From positions 1,550,001-1,614,000 of the forward strand of contig NZ_AP025628.1 in NCBI RefSeq assembly GCF_025999835.1: DNA of 64,000 nucleotides, read 5' to 3'. This stretch comes from Caldinitratiruptor microaerophilus (GTDB lineage: Bacteria > Bacillota > Sulfobacillia > Symbiobacteriales > ZC4RG38). How positions within the stretch are numbered: the first letter of the stretch is position 1; the number at the start of each line of letters is the position of its first letter. Below, in pieces: positions 7,844-15,433 of this stretch. The notes beneath the pieces were generated by a model. The model was not told the DNA's origin, did no database searches, and saw only the letters and a program-made list of their open reading frames with translations. Both the position numbers and the translations under genes were made by a program.

Positions 7844-9480
7844 GGGATCACCTCGGGCCGGGGAAGGGTGTGGAGGTCGACGGGGTAGTTCTCGAACCGG
7901 ACGGTGTAGTAACGGTCGAAGTGCTCACGGATCTCCGCCAGGACCTCCGGGTCGTAGGAGGGGGCAACGTAGAACGTCCGGCCCTGCGGGCTCGCCCGGA
8001 TCTCGCCGTCCTCCACCACCACCTCCCCGTCCTTGATCACGTAGCGCGGGTTGGCGAACATCGCCTCGATGTCCGGGTTCCGGGCGTAGATGGCGACGTC
8101 GGCGTCCGCCCCGGGGCCCAGGTGGCCCTTGCGGGTGAGGCCCAGGAGCCGGGCCGGCGCCGCCCGGGTGATGATCGCGATCTCGTACAGGCTGTACTCC
8201 CGGTCGAGCTCCGGCAGGTGCGAGCGCCGCAGCGCCCTCGGGTTCACCTGCCGCATCGCCTCCCGGCGGGCCTCCCGGTCCATGAGGAGGCGGATGATCT
8301 GCGGATAGGCGGTGAAGGCGCCGCCGTTGGGGTGGTCGGTGGTGAGGGCGATCCGCCAGGGGTCCCTGGCCAGGAGCAGCCACTCCAGGCCGATCGCCCA
8401 CTGCAGGGTGTTGACGTAGCTCTTGTCCTTGTACTCGTAGGGGACCACCCCGCAGCCCGACTCGACCTCCACGTCCTCGTTCGACCACTTGTGCCCGGTG
8501 AGCCGGTACAGGAGGTACTGCCAGGGGCTGTCCGCCGTCATCGTGGCCGCCGGGCCGAAGACCACCTGCCCCACGTCCACCGAGAGCTCAGGGTGGGTAT
8601 CGACGTACTCGACCAGCCTCGGGACCGCCGAGGCCATGTCGTGGTAGTCCGTGCCGCCGTAGCTGTGGAACTGGACGTGGGTCAGGTGGGCCCGGAGGCC
8701 GGAGAGTGCCTCCATCGTGGCCAGGGTGGTCTCCCAGTTGCCGGGCACGCCGAGGTTGTTCGCGTGCACGTGCACCGGATGGGGCAGGCCCAGCTCGTTG
8801 CCCGCCCGGGCCAGGCCGGTCAGGATCTGCCGGGCGCTCACCCCGTAGGGCGCCAGGGGCTCGTCGAGGACCTTCACGTTGCCGCCGAACTTCCACGCCT
8901 CGGTGCCGCCGGGGTTGACGATCTTGATCGCCGCCCCCTTCGCCGCCCCGAGCAGCCAGGCGGCGAAGTCCCGGACCCGGTCGTGCCGGCCCTCCGCCAG
9001 GCGGTCGAGCACGAACTCGTTGTTGCCCATGAGGATGAAGCCGAGCTTGTCGATCACCGGGGTGTCGGCGAACTCCTCGTGCGTGTGCCGGGCGCCCATC
9101 GGGATCACGGCGGCGTCCACGGCCGTGGTGTACCCGAGCCCCGCGTAGAGGTAGCCCGTGGCGAAGGTGGGCGGCACCACGCTGGCGATCCCGGAGCGGG
9201 TGCACGCCGTCCGGGGCATCGGCCGGCCGCGGCGGTGGTACTCGGGGAACATCTTGCGGGCGAGGTTCACCTTGGGCCCGGCGATGTGCGCGTGCATGTC
9301 CACCCCGCCCGGCATCACCACCATGCCCCGGGCGTCGATGGTCCGCACCGGCTCTTCCCGTGCTCCGGGCGGACCCGGCGGGGGATCGACCACCCGCCCG
9401 TCCCGGATCCAGATGTCCCGGATCTCCCCGTTGACGCCGTTCATCGGGTCATATACCTCGCCGCCGGCAATTCGTAGCAT
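7825..9480 (-). CDS. fhcA: Formyltransferase/hydrolase complex subunit A (formylmethanofuran hydrolase)
   Basis: Amidohydrolase-fold subunit (551 residues) that hydrolyses formylmethanofuran to formate and methanofuran. Visible features: GGEVYDPMNGVNGEIRDIWI at the N-terminus, GGVDMHAHIAGPKVNLARKMFPE carrying the H-x-H metal pair, HVHANNLGVPGNWETTL, and THVQFHSYGG. Near the C-terminus is a typical LGLTRKGHLGPGADADVAIYA segment. A GGAGG site lies 9 bases before ATG 9480, and the start overlaps folB by 40 bases. The match to FwdA/FhcA is unambiguous over the full length. Confidence 0.95.
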   Translation of the reverse strand: MLRIAGGEVYDPMNGVNGEIRDIWIRDGRVVDPPPGPPGAREEPVRTIDARGMVVMPGGVDMHAHIAGPKVNLARKMFPEYHRRGRPMPRTACTRSGIASVVPPTFATGYLYAGLGYTTAVDAAVIPMGARHTHEEFADTPVIDKLGFILMGNNEFVLDRLAEGRHDRVRDFAAWLLGAAKGAAIKIVNPGGTEAWKFGGNVKVLDEPLAPYGVSARQILTGLARAGNELGLPHPVHVHANNLGVPGNWETTLATMEALSGLRAHLTHVQFHSYGGTDYHDMASAVPRLVEYVDTHPELSVDVGQVVFGPAATMTADSPWQYLLYRLTGHKWSNEDVEVESGCGVVPYEYKDKSYVNTLQWAIGLEWLLLARDPWRIALTTDHPNGGAFTAYPQIIRLLMDREARREAMRQVNPRALRRSHLPELDREYSLYEIAIITRAAPARLLGLTRKGHLGPGADADVAIYARNPDIEAMFANPRYVIKDGEVVVEDGEIRASPQGRTFYVAPSYDPEVLAEIREHFDRYYTVRFENYPVDLHTLPRPEVIPCSSRA

Positions 9481-9875
9481 GGACCCTGGCCTCCAGTAGG
9501 GTGCTGCCTCGGGCGCGCCGCCTGCCGCCGGTGGATCTCCACGCAGACGTCGGCGAAGGTCCCCGGGATCGGCGCCCGGGGCTTGTGGACGCGGACGGTC
9601 ACGGCGTCCACGGGGAAACGCTCCAGCAGCCGGCCGGCGATCGCCTCGGCCAGCGCCTCGACCAGGCGCACCCGGGGCCCCTCGACCACCGACCGCACCT
9701 CGGCGAAGACGGCCCCGTAGTCCACGGTCCGGCCGGGGTCGTCGGCCACCCCGCCGGCGGCCAGGTCGAGGTGGAGTTCCACGTCGACGCCGAAGACCTG
9801 GCCGTGCGCCGCCTCGTGCGCGTGCACGCCGTGCCGGCCGAAGAACTGCATTCCGCTGATCACGATGCGGTCCAC
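9441..9875 (-). CDS. folB: Dihydroneopterin aldolase family protein (FolB)
   Basis: Small pterin enzyme, 144 residues, expected to cleave dihydroneopterin to 6-hydroxymethyl-dihydropterin. Visible motifs are the N-terminal ISGMQFFGRHGVHAHEA, TVDYGAVFAEVRSVVEG and VEALAEAIAGRLLERFPVDAVTVRVHKP, which define the family. Bacterial C1 clusters often hold such a gene for the pterin half of H4MPT, so here it probably serves methanopterin rather than or as well as folate. Its last 13 codons overlap fhcA, and the extra C-terminal tail is longer than usual for FolB. The start is GTG 9875. Confidence 0.85.
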   Translation of the reverse strand: MDRIVISGMQFFGRHGVHAHEAAHGQVFGVDVELHLDLAAGGVADDPGRTVDYGAVFAEVRSVVEGPRVRLVEALAEAIAGRLLERFPVDAVTVRVHKPRAPIPGTFADVCVEIHRRQAARPRQHPTGGQGPCYELPAARYMTR

Positions 9876-9912
9876 GTCCCGTCCCTCCCCGGCCCGGCCG
9901 CGCTGCGGGCCG

Positions 9913-10260
9913 TCAGCGGGCCGCCGGCTCGAGCCAGACCGGGATCCCCTTCGAGTCCGGCATCCCGGTGCCGTGGGTCTCGCCGCCCATCAGGCGGCTG
10001 GACGGCGTGCCGTAGGCCACGAAGGCGAGCCCCGGCGGCAGGTCGGCCGGCGGCCGGGCGCGGGCCACGAGGACCACGGAGCCGTGGGCGGAGGTCACCC
10101 GCACCTGGTCCCCGTCTCTGCACCCGATCGCCTCCAGGTCCTCCGCGCAGACCTCAACCGTCTCCGTCGCCTCCCGGTACTCGGCCGTGTCCTTGCCCAG
10201 GTTGGCCGCCACGCCCTGGCGAGAGGTGCGGCCCGGAACGAGCAAGAGCGCGCGGCGCAA
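9913..10260 (-). CDS. FwdD/FmdD-like molybdopterin-dinucleotide-binding protein
   Basis: Protein of 115 residues that looks like subunit D of archaeal formylmethanofuran dehydrogenase. The features are GRTSRQGVAANLGKDTAEYREA at the start, the double-psi barrel segment GCRDGDQVRVTSAHGSVVL, and ETHGTGMPDSKGIPVWLEP at the end. In archaea this domain completes the Mo/W-bis-MGD site with FwdB. Methylotrophic bacteria are known to use FhcABCD without an active molybdenum site, so a free FwdD is unexpected. No fwdB/fhcB-like gene is visible next to it. TTG 10260 follows GGGGGGAG by 4 bases. The reading overlaps the end of the ATP-grasp gene by 107 bases. Confidence 0.8.
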   Translation of the reverse strand: MRRALLLVPGRTSRQGVAANLGKDTAEYREATETVEVCAEDLEAIGCRDGDQVRVTSAHGSVVLVARARPPADLPPGLAFVAYGTPSSRLMGGETHGTGMPDSKGIPVWLEPAAR

Positions 10261-11371
10261 TGAGCTCCCCCCTCACCGCCTGCACCCGGCGCACCAGGTC
10301 GGTCAGGCACGTTTCCCGGTCCCCGGCGGCGGCGAGCACCGTGCAGACGGGGTGTCCCCTGCGGACGGGGGCGCCGCCGGACGGGACGTCCCGGAGCCCC
10401 GCCGCCGCCCAGTCCCCGTCCAGCCGCCAGACCCCGTCCTCGGTCGCGTAGACGACCGCCTTCCCGAAGTAGCCCTCCCACCGGGGCCGGCTCGCCGGCA
10501 GCCGGCCTTCGAGGGCGGCCAGGTGGGCCGGGAACAGGCTCTGGCCGGTGGCCTGCTCCAGCAGCTCGACCGCCGCCGTGTACCGGGGGTTGACCTCGAT
10601 CGGCACCGGGCCGTCCGCCGTCAGGACCAGGTCGACCCCGCCGATCCCGGCGAGCCCGGACGAGCGGGCGAGCCAGCGGACGAGGCGGGTCAGCTCGCCC
10701 TCGACGGACGGGCTCACGCGGGGCAGGAGGATGTTGCCCGCGTACGCGAATCCCGGCGCGCCCAGGGCCTCGCGCCCGGCGAGCTGCTCCGTGACCGCCA
10801 GGAGCACCGCGTCGCCCCCGCCGGCCAGGTACAGCGCCGAGGCGGGCGTGCCCGGCACGTACTCCTGGGCGATCCGGCCCCGTGGCACCGCCTCCCCCGG
10901 TTCGGCGAACCGGATCCCGGCGCCACCCGCGCCCCGGAGCGGCTTCAGCAGCCACCGGCCCCGGAGCGGGACCCGGTCGCCGGCCGGGAGAGAGCGGGGC
11001 ACCCGGAAGCCCTCCCCGGCCAGCCCGGACGCGAGGGCCGGCCAGTTCCGGACCGCCCGCAGGGCCGCCGGCGGGTTGCCGAGGAGCGCCCCCGTCCGGG
11101 CCAGCCGCCCCACCACGTGGGGAGCGTTCTCGAGGCTCCCCGTGTAGGCCACGGCGTCCCAGGCGACGCCCCGCGCCCGCAGGCGGGCGGCTGCCACGGC
11201 GAAGGCGGCGTGCCGCGTCGGGAGGCCCAGGTCCGGACCCAGCGCGTAGGCCTCGCACGTCTCGCGCAGGTCCCGGTCCCCGAAGTAGTCGACCGCCACC
11301 GGCTCGTGACCGGCCGCCCGGACCGACTGCGCGAGCGCCCGGACCGAGGCGCCCACCACCAGGACCTTCAC
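10154..11371 (-). CDS. ATP-grasp protein of the H4MPT/methanofuran cluster
   Basis: Protein of about 405 residues with an N-terminal Rossmann-like segment (VLVVGASVRALAQSVRAAGHEPVAVDYFGD), a central ATP-grasp core (GRWLLKPLRGAGGAGI, AQEYVPGTPASALYLA), and the Mg-binding IGGVDLVLTADGPVPIEVNPRYT. Proteins of this type accompany fhc/H4MPT genes in bacteria and may ligate an amino acid during methanofuran or H4MPT synthesis; the substrate is not known to me. GTG 11371 follows GGGGAGGG. The last 35 codons run through the fwdD-like gene in another frame and are low in conserved character, so the functional domain probably ends near 10260. Confidence 0.75.
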   Translation of the reverse strand: MKVLVVGASVRALAQSVRAAGHEPVAVDYFGDRDLRETCEAYALGPDLGLPTRHAAFAVAAARLRARGVAWDAVAYTGSLENAPHVVGRLARTGALLGNPPAALRAVRNWPALASGLAGEGFRVPRSLPAGDRVPLRGRWLLKPLRGAGGAGIRFAEPGEAVPRGRIAQEYVPGTPASALYLAGGGDAVLLAVTEQLAGREALGAPGFAYAGNILLPRVSPSVEGELTRLVRWLARSSGLAGIGGVDLVLTADGPVPIEVNPRYTAAVELLEQATGQSLFPAHLAALEGRLPASRPRWEGYFGKAVVYATEDGVWRLDGDWAAAGLRDVPSGGAPVRRGHPVCTVLAAAGDRETCLTDLVRRVQAVRGELIAPRALARSGPHLSPGRGGQPGQGHGRVPGGDGDG

Positions 11372-11411
11372 GGCGCCCTCCCCCGCCCCCGGCCGGGCTG
11401 CCCTCCCGGTT

Positions 11412-12275
11412 TCACGCCACTTCCCTGGCGATGGCGTAGACCGCCTCCGCCTCCAGCACCTGGTCCTTGCGCTCGAAGAGGGCCGCCACCGCGGCGCGGT
11501 GGACCTTCATCTTGAAGTTGCCGATCCCGATCGGCCCGAAGCACCGCTTGCCGTGGCGCAGGGCGCCGTCGTCCCCCAGTTCGATCCCCTCGATGCCGGA
11601 GGGCGGCGCCGCGTTCAGGTCGGCCACGACCTCCAGCGTCGGGTTGTCCTGCCAGGCGGCCAGCGGCAGGAGGCGAACCCCGGCCGCGGCCGCCCCGAAC
11701 GCCACCTTGGCCCCCTCCAGGGCCTCGCGCCAGGCCGGCACGTCCTCGTTGGGGACGAGGCGGCCCCGCACGGTCACCCCGAACCGCTCCCGGACGTGCT
11801 CCAGCGCAGCGTCCAGCCAGTCCTGACGGATGGTGGTGATCGTCACGTCCGCGCCTTCCCGGGCGAAGAGCGCGGCCACGCGCTGGCCCACCGGGCCCGC
11901 CCCGCCGACGACCACGACTTTCTCCCCCCGCACGGAGGTCGCCCGGGTGACCTTGGCGACGGCCGCGGCCGCCGTCGTGTTGCAGCCGTTGCAGTCGAGG
12001 ATCGCCGAGACGCGAAACCCGCCGAAGAACGTTTTCTGGACGGTCGCCAGGACGCGCTCGCCCAGCGCGACGTCCCTGCCGCCGATCCAGATGGCCGTGT
12101 TCCTGAGGTCCTCCCCGCCCCGGGTGAAGATCGCCCCGTAGACGATCTCCCGGACGCTGTCCGGTGTGACCCCGCCGTAACTCAGCACCACGTCGGCTCC
12201 GGCGTCCAGCGCCGCGATGGCGTCGAAGGAACTGTAATGGGGATCCGTGTCGACCTGGATCAGCACCCGCCGCAT
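11412..12275 (-). CDS. mtdB: NAD(P)-dependent methylene-H4MPT dehydrogenase
   Basis: Oxidises methylene-H4MPT to methenyl-H4MPT with NAD(P), 287 residues. The N-terminal domain shows VDTDPHYSSFDAIAALDAGADV, ILDCNGCNTTAAAAVAKV and the Rossmann loop VVVGGAGPVGQRVA; the C-terminus has VADLNAAPPSGIEGIE and IGIGNFKMKVHRAAV. This matches the MtdA/MtdB family; full H4MPT context favours MtdB. It is the first recognised catalytic gene of the pathway and follows the SDR gene by 46 bases. ATG 12275 is preceded by GGGAGGGGGG. Confidence 0.92.
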   Translation of the reverse strand: MRRVLIQVDTDPHYSSFDAIAALDAGADVVLSYGGVTPDSVREIVYGAIFTRGGEDLRNTAIWIGGRDVALGERVLATVQKTFFGGFRVSAILDCNGCNTTAAAAVAKVTRATSVRGEKVVVVGGAGPVGQRVAALFAREGADVTITTIRQDWLDAALEHVRERFGVTVRGRLVPNEDVPAWREALEGAKVAFGAAAAGVRLLPLAAWQDNPTLEVVADLNAAPPSGIEGIELGDDGALRHGKRCFGPIGIGNFKMKVHRAAVAALFERKDQVLEAEAVYAIAREVA

Positions 12276-12321
12276 GTTCGCCCCCCTCCCGCGCCCCTGG
12301 GATACTCGCCCCGCGCCCGAG

Positions 12322-13038
12322 TCAGATCCCCTTGCCGGCCACCTGCAGGACCTGCCCCGTGATGCCGGCCGACTCGTCCGAAGCCAGGAACAGGACCACC
12401 GCCGCGATGTCCTCCTTGCGGGCCCAGCGGGACGTGTCCTTGGGCTTCATCTGCTCCAGGTTCTGCTCGGTGTCCGTCAGTCCCGGCCCGACGGCGTTCA
12501 CGCGGATGTTGTGGTCGCGCCCTTCCAGGGCGAAGGTGCGGGTGAGGGCCTCCACGCCCGCCTTGGCGCAGTTGTAGGCGACCATGTTCGCCTGCGGGAG
12601 GCCCGCCCGGGTGAAGTTGATCACCGAGCCGCCGCCCCCCTCCCGCATGAGCGGGAACAGCGCCCGGGTCGTCAGGAAGGCCGTGGTCAGGTTGTTCTGC
12701 AGTTCCTTCTGCCAGTCGGCCAGCGTGTGGTCGACCGCCGGCCGGTACACGGTGAGGCCGCCCGCCAGGTTGACCAGCACCTGCGGGGACCCGAAACGGC
12801 TCTGCACCTCCCGGGCCAGCGCCGCGGCGCCCGCCTCGGTGGCGAGGTCGACCGCCACCCCGACCGCCTCGGCGCCAAGCTCGCGGCACTCCCGCGCCCG
12901 GGCCTCCACGTTGGCGGCCGTGCGGGCCGCCAGCACCAGCCGTGCGCCCGCGCGGGCGAAGGCCAGCGCCACCGCCTGGCCGATCTGCCCCGGCCGGCTC
13001 ACGCCGGTGATCACCACCACCCGGTCCTTCAGGCTCAT
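12322..13038 (-). CDS. Short-chain dehydrogenase/reductase at the head of the H4MPT operon
   Basis: Classical SDR, 238 residues: cofactor loop VITGVSRPGQIGQAVA, NLAGG after strand 4, catalytic serine region SVINFTRAG, and the Y-x3-K motif in MVAYNCAKAGVEALT. The substrate is unknown. Location suggests a role in C1 or aldehyde/alcohol metabolism, or in pterin reduction (several pteridine reductases are SDRs), but neither can be shown. ATG 13038 has GGAGGTG 5 bases upstream. A sigma-54-like element lies about 50 bases upstream, so this is probably the first gene of the long operon ending with mptG. Confidence 0.8.
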   Translation of the reverse strand: MSLKDRVVVITGVSRPGQIGQAVALAFARAGARLVLAARTAANVEARARECRELGAEAVGVAVDLATEAGAAALAREVQSRFGSPQVLVNLAGGLTVYRPAVDHTLADWQKELQNNLTTAFLTTRALFPLMREGGGGSVINFTRAGLPQANMVAYNCAKAGVEALTRTFALEGRDHNIRVNAVGPGLTDTEQNLEQMKPKDTSRWARKEDIAAVVLFLASDESAGITGQVLQVAGKGI

Positions 13039-13089
13039 TCACTTCACCTCCGGGGTTCCCGCATCCCACCGGCATGCGATGCGAGACCT

Positions 13090-13104
13090 ACAAGAACCGT
13101 GCCA
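13090..13104 (-). promoter_or_regulatory. Candidate sigma-54 promoter for the SDR-mtdB-fhc operon
   Basis: On the minus strand the sequence reads TGGCACG-GTTC-TTGT, a match to the -24/-12 consensus TGGCACG-N4-TTGC except that the -12 C is a T. The GG to GT spacing is exactly 10 bases. It lies about 52 bases before the SDR start. The -12 mismatch is at an important base, so activity is uncertain. A 10-bp inverted repeat lies just upstream. Confidence 0.4.
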
Positions 13105-13115
13105 GCGCGCGGACA

Positions 13116-13160
13116 CGCCCGGCAGGGCGGCGGGGCGTTTCCGCACCGCGCTGCCGGGCG
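13116..13160. repeat. Inverted repeat CGCCCGGCAG / CTGCCGGGCG upstream of the SDR gene
   Basis: Two perfect 10-base arms at 13116-13125 and 13151-13160 are separated by 25 bases. It could be a hairpin ending the zinc-ribbon transcript or a divided operator for the promoter at 13090-13104. On the minus strand it has no T-run after it, which weakens the terminator reading. Confidence 0.5.
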
Positions 13161-13274
13161 TTTGTCTGTTACAACCGGTCGCACTGATCCCGCCGATCTG
13201 TTAACGTTCATGCCAGGGGGCGGGCCACCACGGCCAACGAAGTGTAATAATCCGATACACAGCGGTCCCGGCCC

Positions 13275-13439
13275 CTACGGATCCTCGCAGCACCGGGGCG
13301 GCAGCCGGCCGCCGCACTCGGGGCAGTGCAGCACCCCCTTCCCCGCCCGGGTACCGGCCACCGGGACGAGGAGCATCGCCCCGCACCAGGGGCATTCCTC
13401 CACGTCTCCCGGCGGAGGGCGGCGGCTGGAAACCCCCAT
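13275..13439 (-). CDS. Small zinc-ribbon protein
   Basis: A 54-residue frame with ATG 13439 and a GGAGGT site 6 bases upstream. It contains CPWCG, then about 20 residues later CPECGG, followed by a CC pair near the end, the layout of a treble-clef or zinc-ribbon fold. No function can be assigned. It stands alone between the Uma2-type gene and the SDR promoter region on the same strand as both. The cysteine spacing and the good ribosome site make it a likely real gene despite its size. Confidence 0.65.
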   Translation of the reverse strand: MGVSSRRPPPGDVEECPWCGAMLLVPVAGTRAGKGVLHCPECGGRLPPRCCEDP

Positions 13440-13548
13440 CCTCGGCACCTCCCCGTGCTCAGTCCCCGGGCCTCCCCGTCATGGGTGGTGTCGGGCCCGC
13501 TCCTTCCGGGTGAGCGAAGACTTGCGGTAAGCTTCCACGCGTGGCGCT

Positions 13549-14094
13549 TCACTCTACCGCGAAGAAGTCCGCGGCCGCCACGTCCAGGCCCGGAAGCTGG
13601 GGGTCGGCTACGGTTTGGTCTCGCTCGAAGACGCGGGGTCTGTCCAAGGCCGTGTAGACCGTCACCCGCTGGCGGCCAGGCTCAACGATCCACACGCTCT
13701 TGCTCCCGGCCCCCAGCCACTCCTCGATGCGGCCGTGCACATCGAGATACGTGTCGTTGGGCGAGATCACCTCGACCGCTACATCCGGGGCACCGTCGAA
13801 GTAGCCCTTCGGGCGGGGCTTGGCGAGTCGTTCCCTGGAGACGAAGGCCACGTCAGGCGCCCGAACGGTGTCTGGATCCCGGCCGAGCAGGAACCCCGCT
13901 TCGGTCACCACGGAGCCGGACTTCCGGGTCACGACGAAGTTGCCCAGAATACGGGCAATGTTGGCCACGATTTCCCCGTGCTCGAAGCCCGGCGGCGTCA
14001 TGCGGACGAGTTCCCCCTTGACGAGTTCGTACCGCTGGCCACTCCGGGGGAGCTTCAGCAAATCGTCTGCGGTGAGGACCGTCCGCGTGGCCAT
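13549..14094 (-). CDS. Uma2 family (DUF820) PD-(D/E)XK nuclease-like protein
   Basis: Protein of 181 residues. Visible features are ADDLLKLPRSGQRYELVKGEL at the start, APDVAFVSRERL, and VAVEVISPNDTYLDVHGRIEEWLGAGSKSVWIVEP, which contains the D...E-x-[IV] nuclease-like core of the family. Uma2 proteins are often found near mobile elements and in many copies per genome; their biological role is unclear. ATG 14094 is chosen because a GGAGGGAT site lies just upstream. The frame extends further 5' but without family similarity. Confidence 0.85.
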   Translation of the reverse strand: MATRTVLTADDLLKLPRSGQRYELVKGELVRMTPPGFEHGEIVANIARILGNFVVTRKSGSVVTEAGFLLGRDPDTVRAPDVAFVSRERLAKPRPKGYFDGAPDVAVEVISPNDTYLDVHGRIEEWLGAGSKSVWIVEPGRQRVTVYTALDRPRVFERDQTVADPQLPGLDVAAADFFAVE

Positions 14095-14140
14095 CCCGAT
14101 CCCTCCGGGCCCATTGTACCATTGACGCCGGCGGCCGCCG

Positions 14141-15433
14141 TCACCGGACCGGGGAAACCCGGCAGAACACCTCCAGCGCCCGCAGCATGGCGCGCCCCAC
14201 GGACTCCGGGTACGGGCAGATGCCCGCCCGGCGGGTGAGCAGGTGCGCCTGGTGCCGGGCATAGGCCAGGAGCTCTGCGGGGTCCGCGAAGGCCGGCAGA
14301 GCCGCCGGGGCGCCGCCCTCCGTGCCGCCGGCCAGACCCGCCAGGGCGGCCAGGTAGCCGGCGAGGGCCCGGGTTCCGTTCGCGCAGCCCTGGCACTGGC
14401 CGCACGACCCCTCCGCGAGGACCTGCATGATCTCGGCGAACTGGACCGGGAGCGACGCCTCCGGCCCCAGGACGATCACGGTCCGGTTCCCCAGGACGGA
14501 CCCGGCCCGGCCGAGATCCGCCCACGACAGGGGCACATCGAGCTCCTGCGGCCACAGCGGCGGCGACGCCAGCCCCCCCGGCAACACCGCCCGCACCGCA
14601 GCCGGGTCGGCCCCGGCGAGCCGCAGGAGGTCAGCGAGGCGGGTGCCCAGCGGCAGTTCGTACACGCCGGGCCGCCGGACGGCGCCGGTCACGGTGAACA
14701 GCGCGCTGCCGGGCTCGTCCGCCGTCCCGAGCGCCAAGTGGCGGTCGAGCCCCTCCCGGAACACGGCCGCGACCGCAGCGAGGGTCTCCACGTTCTGCAC
14801 CAGGGTCGGCTGCCCGAAGAGCCCGCTCGCCTCGGGGTCCGGGGGCCGGATCTGGGGCCGCCCCTCCAGCCCTTCCAGGGCGTCGATGACCGCCGTCTCC
14901 TCCCCCGACACGGGCCCGGTGGCCGACGGCTGGAGGCGGACCTGCACCCCGGTGACGCTCGCCTCCCCGACGAGGCCGGCGCGCGCCGCCTCCTCGAGGG
15001 CCGACCGGAGGCCGGCGAGCGACTCCGGGGAGTCCCCCCGGACGTAGAGGTAGGCTTCCCGGGCCCCCACCGCACGGGCCGCGATCAGAAGCCCCTCCAG
15101 CACCCGGTGCGGGTGGTTGGCCATCAGGTAGCGGTCCTTCCGACTGATCGAGAGGCTCTCGGCCCCGTTGCCGATCACGTAGCGCGCGGCCGACGGGCCG
15201 GCGGCGACCCGCCGCCAGCGCTCGGCGACGGGCCGGCCCAAGGGGCCCCGGCCCCGCAGGCGGGCCCGGGCCACGACCTCCGCCGCCCAGCCGGCCCCCC
15301 GGGCCAGGACCTGCTCGAGCCCGGTGTACCCGCCCCGGGAGCGATACTCCTCCAGGCCCTCGGGGGTGCTCCGGCCCGGGTCGATCAGGAGCCCCGCCGT
15401 GCCGGGGCTCGCCGCGCAGACTCCGGCGCTCAA
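14141..15433 (-). CDS. NuoF-like NADH/FMN/4Fe-4S flavoprotein next to fdhE
   Basis: 430-residue protein of the NuoF/HoxF/FdsB family. It shows the FMN/NADH region (SRGGYTGLEQ, then YVIGNGAESLSISRKDRYLMANHPHRVLEGLLIAARAVGA), LFGQPTLVQNVETLA, the SLBB-like segment VTGAVRRPGVYELPLGT, and the N3 cluster ligands SCGQCQGC with a later Cys in AGICPYPESVG. The G-rich FMN loop is less perfect than in NuoF. TTG 15433 overlaps the fdhE stop (TTGA), so the pair is coupled. No NuoE or NuoG partner lies beside it. It may be the NAD-linked diaphorase of a formate dehydrogenase; this is inferred from the fdhE neighbour. Confidence 0.82.
   Translation of the reverse strand: MSAGVCAASPGTAGLLIDPGRSTPEGLEEYRSRGGYTGLEQVLARGAGWAAEVVARARLRGRGPLGRPVAERWRRVAAGPSAARYVIGNGAESLSISRKDRYLMANHPHRVLEGLLIAARAVGAREAYLYVRGDSPESLAGLRSALEEAARAGLVGEASVTGVQVRLQPSATGPVSGEETAVIDALEGLEGRPQIRPPDPEASGLFGQPTLVQNVETLAAVAAVFREGLDRHLALGTADEPGSALFTVTGAVRRPGVYELPLGTRLADLLRLAGADPAAVRAVLPGGLASPPLWPQELDVPLSWADLGRAGSVLGNRTVIVLGPEASLPVQFAEIMQVLAEGSCGQCQGCANGTRALAGYLAALAGLAGGTEGGAPAALPAFADPAELLAYARHQAHLLTRRAGICPYPESVGRAMLRALEVFCRVSPVR

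Noticed and set aside
13116-13160. A Rho-independent terminator
   Set aside because: The 25-base loop and lack of T-run on the transcribed strand make this weak; left as an inverted repeat.
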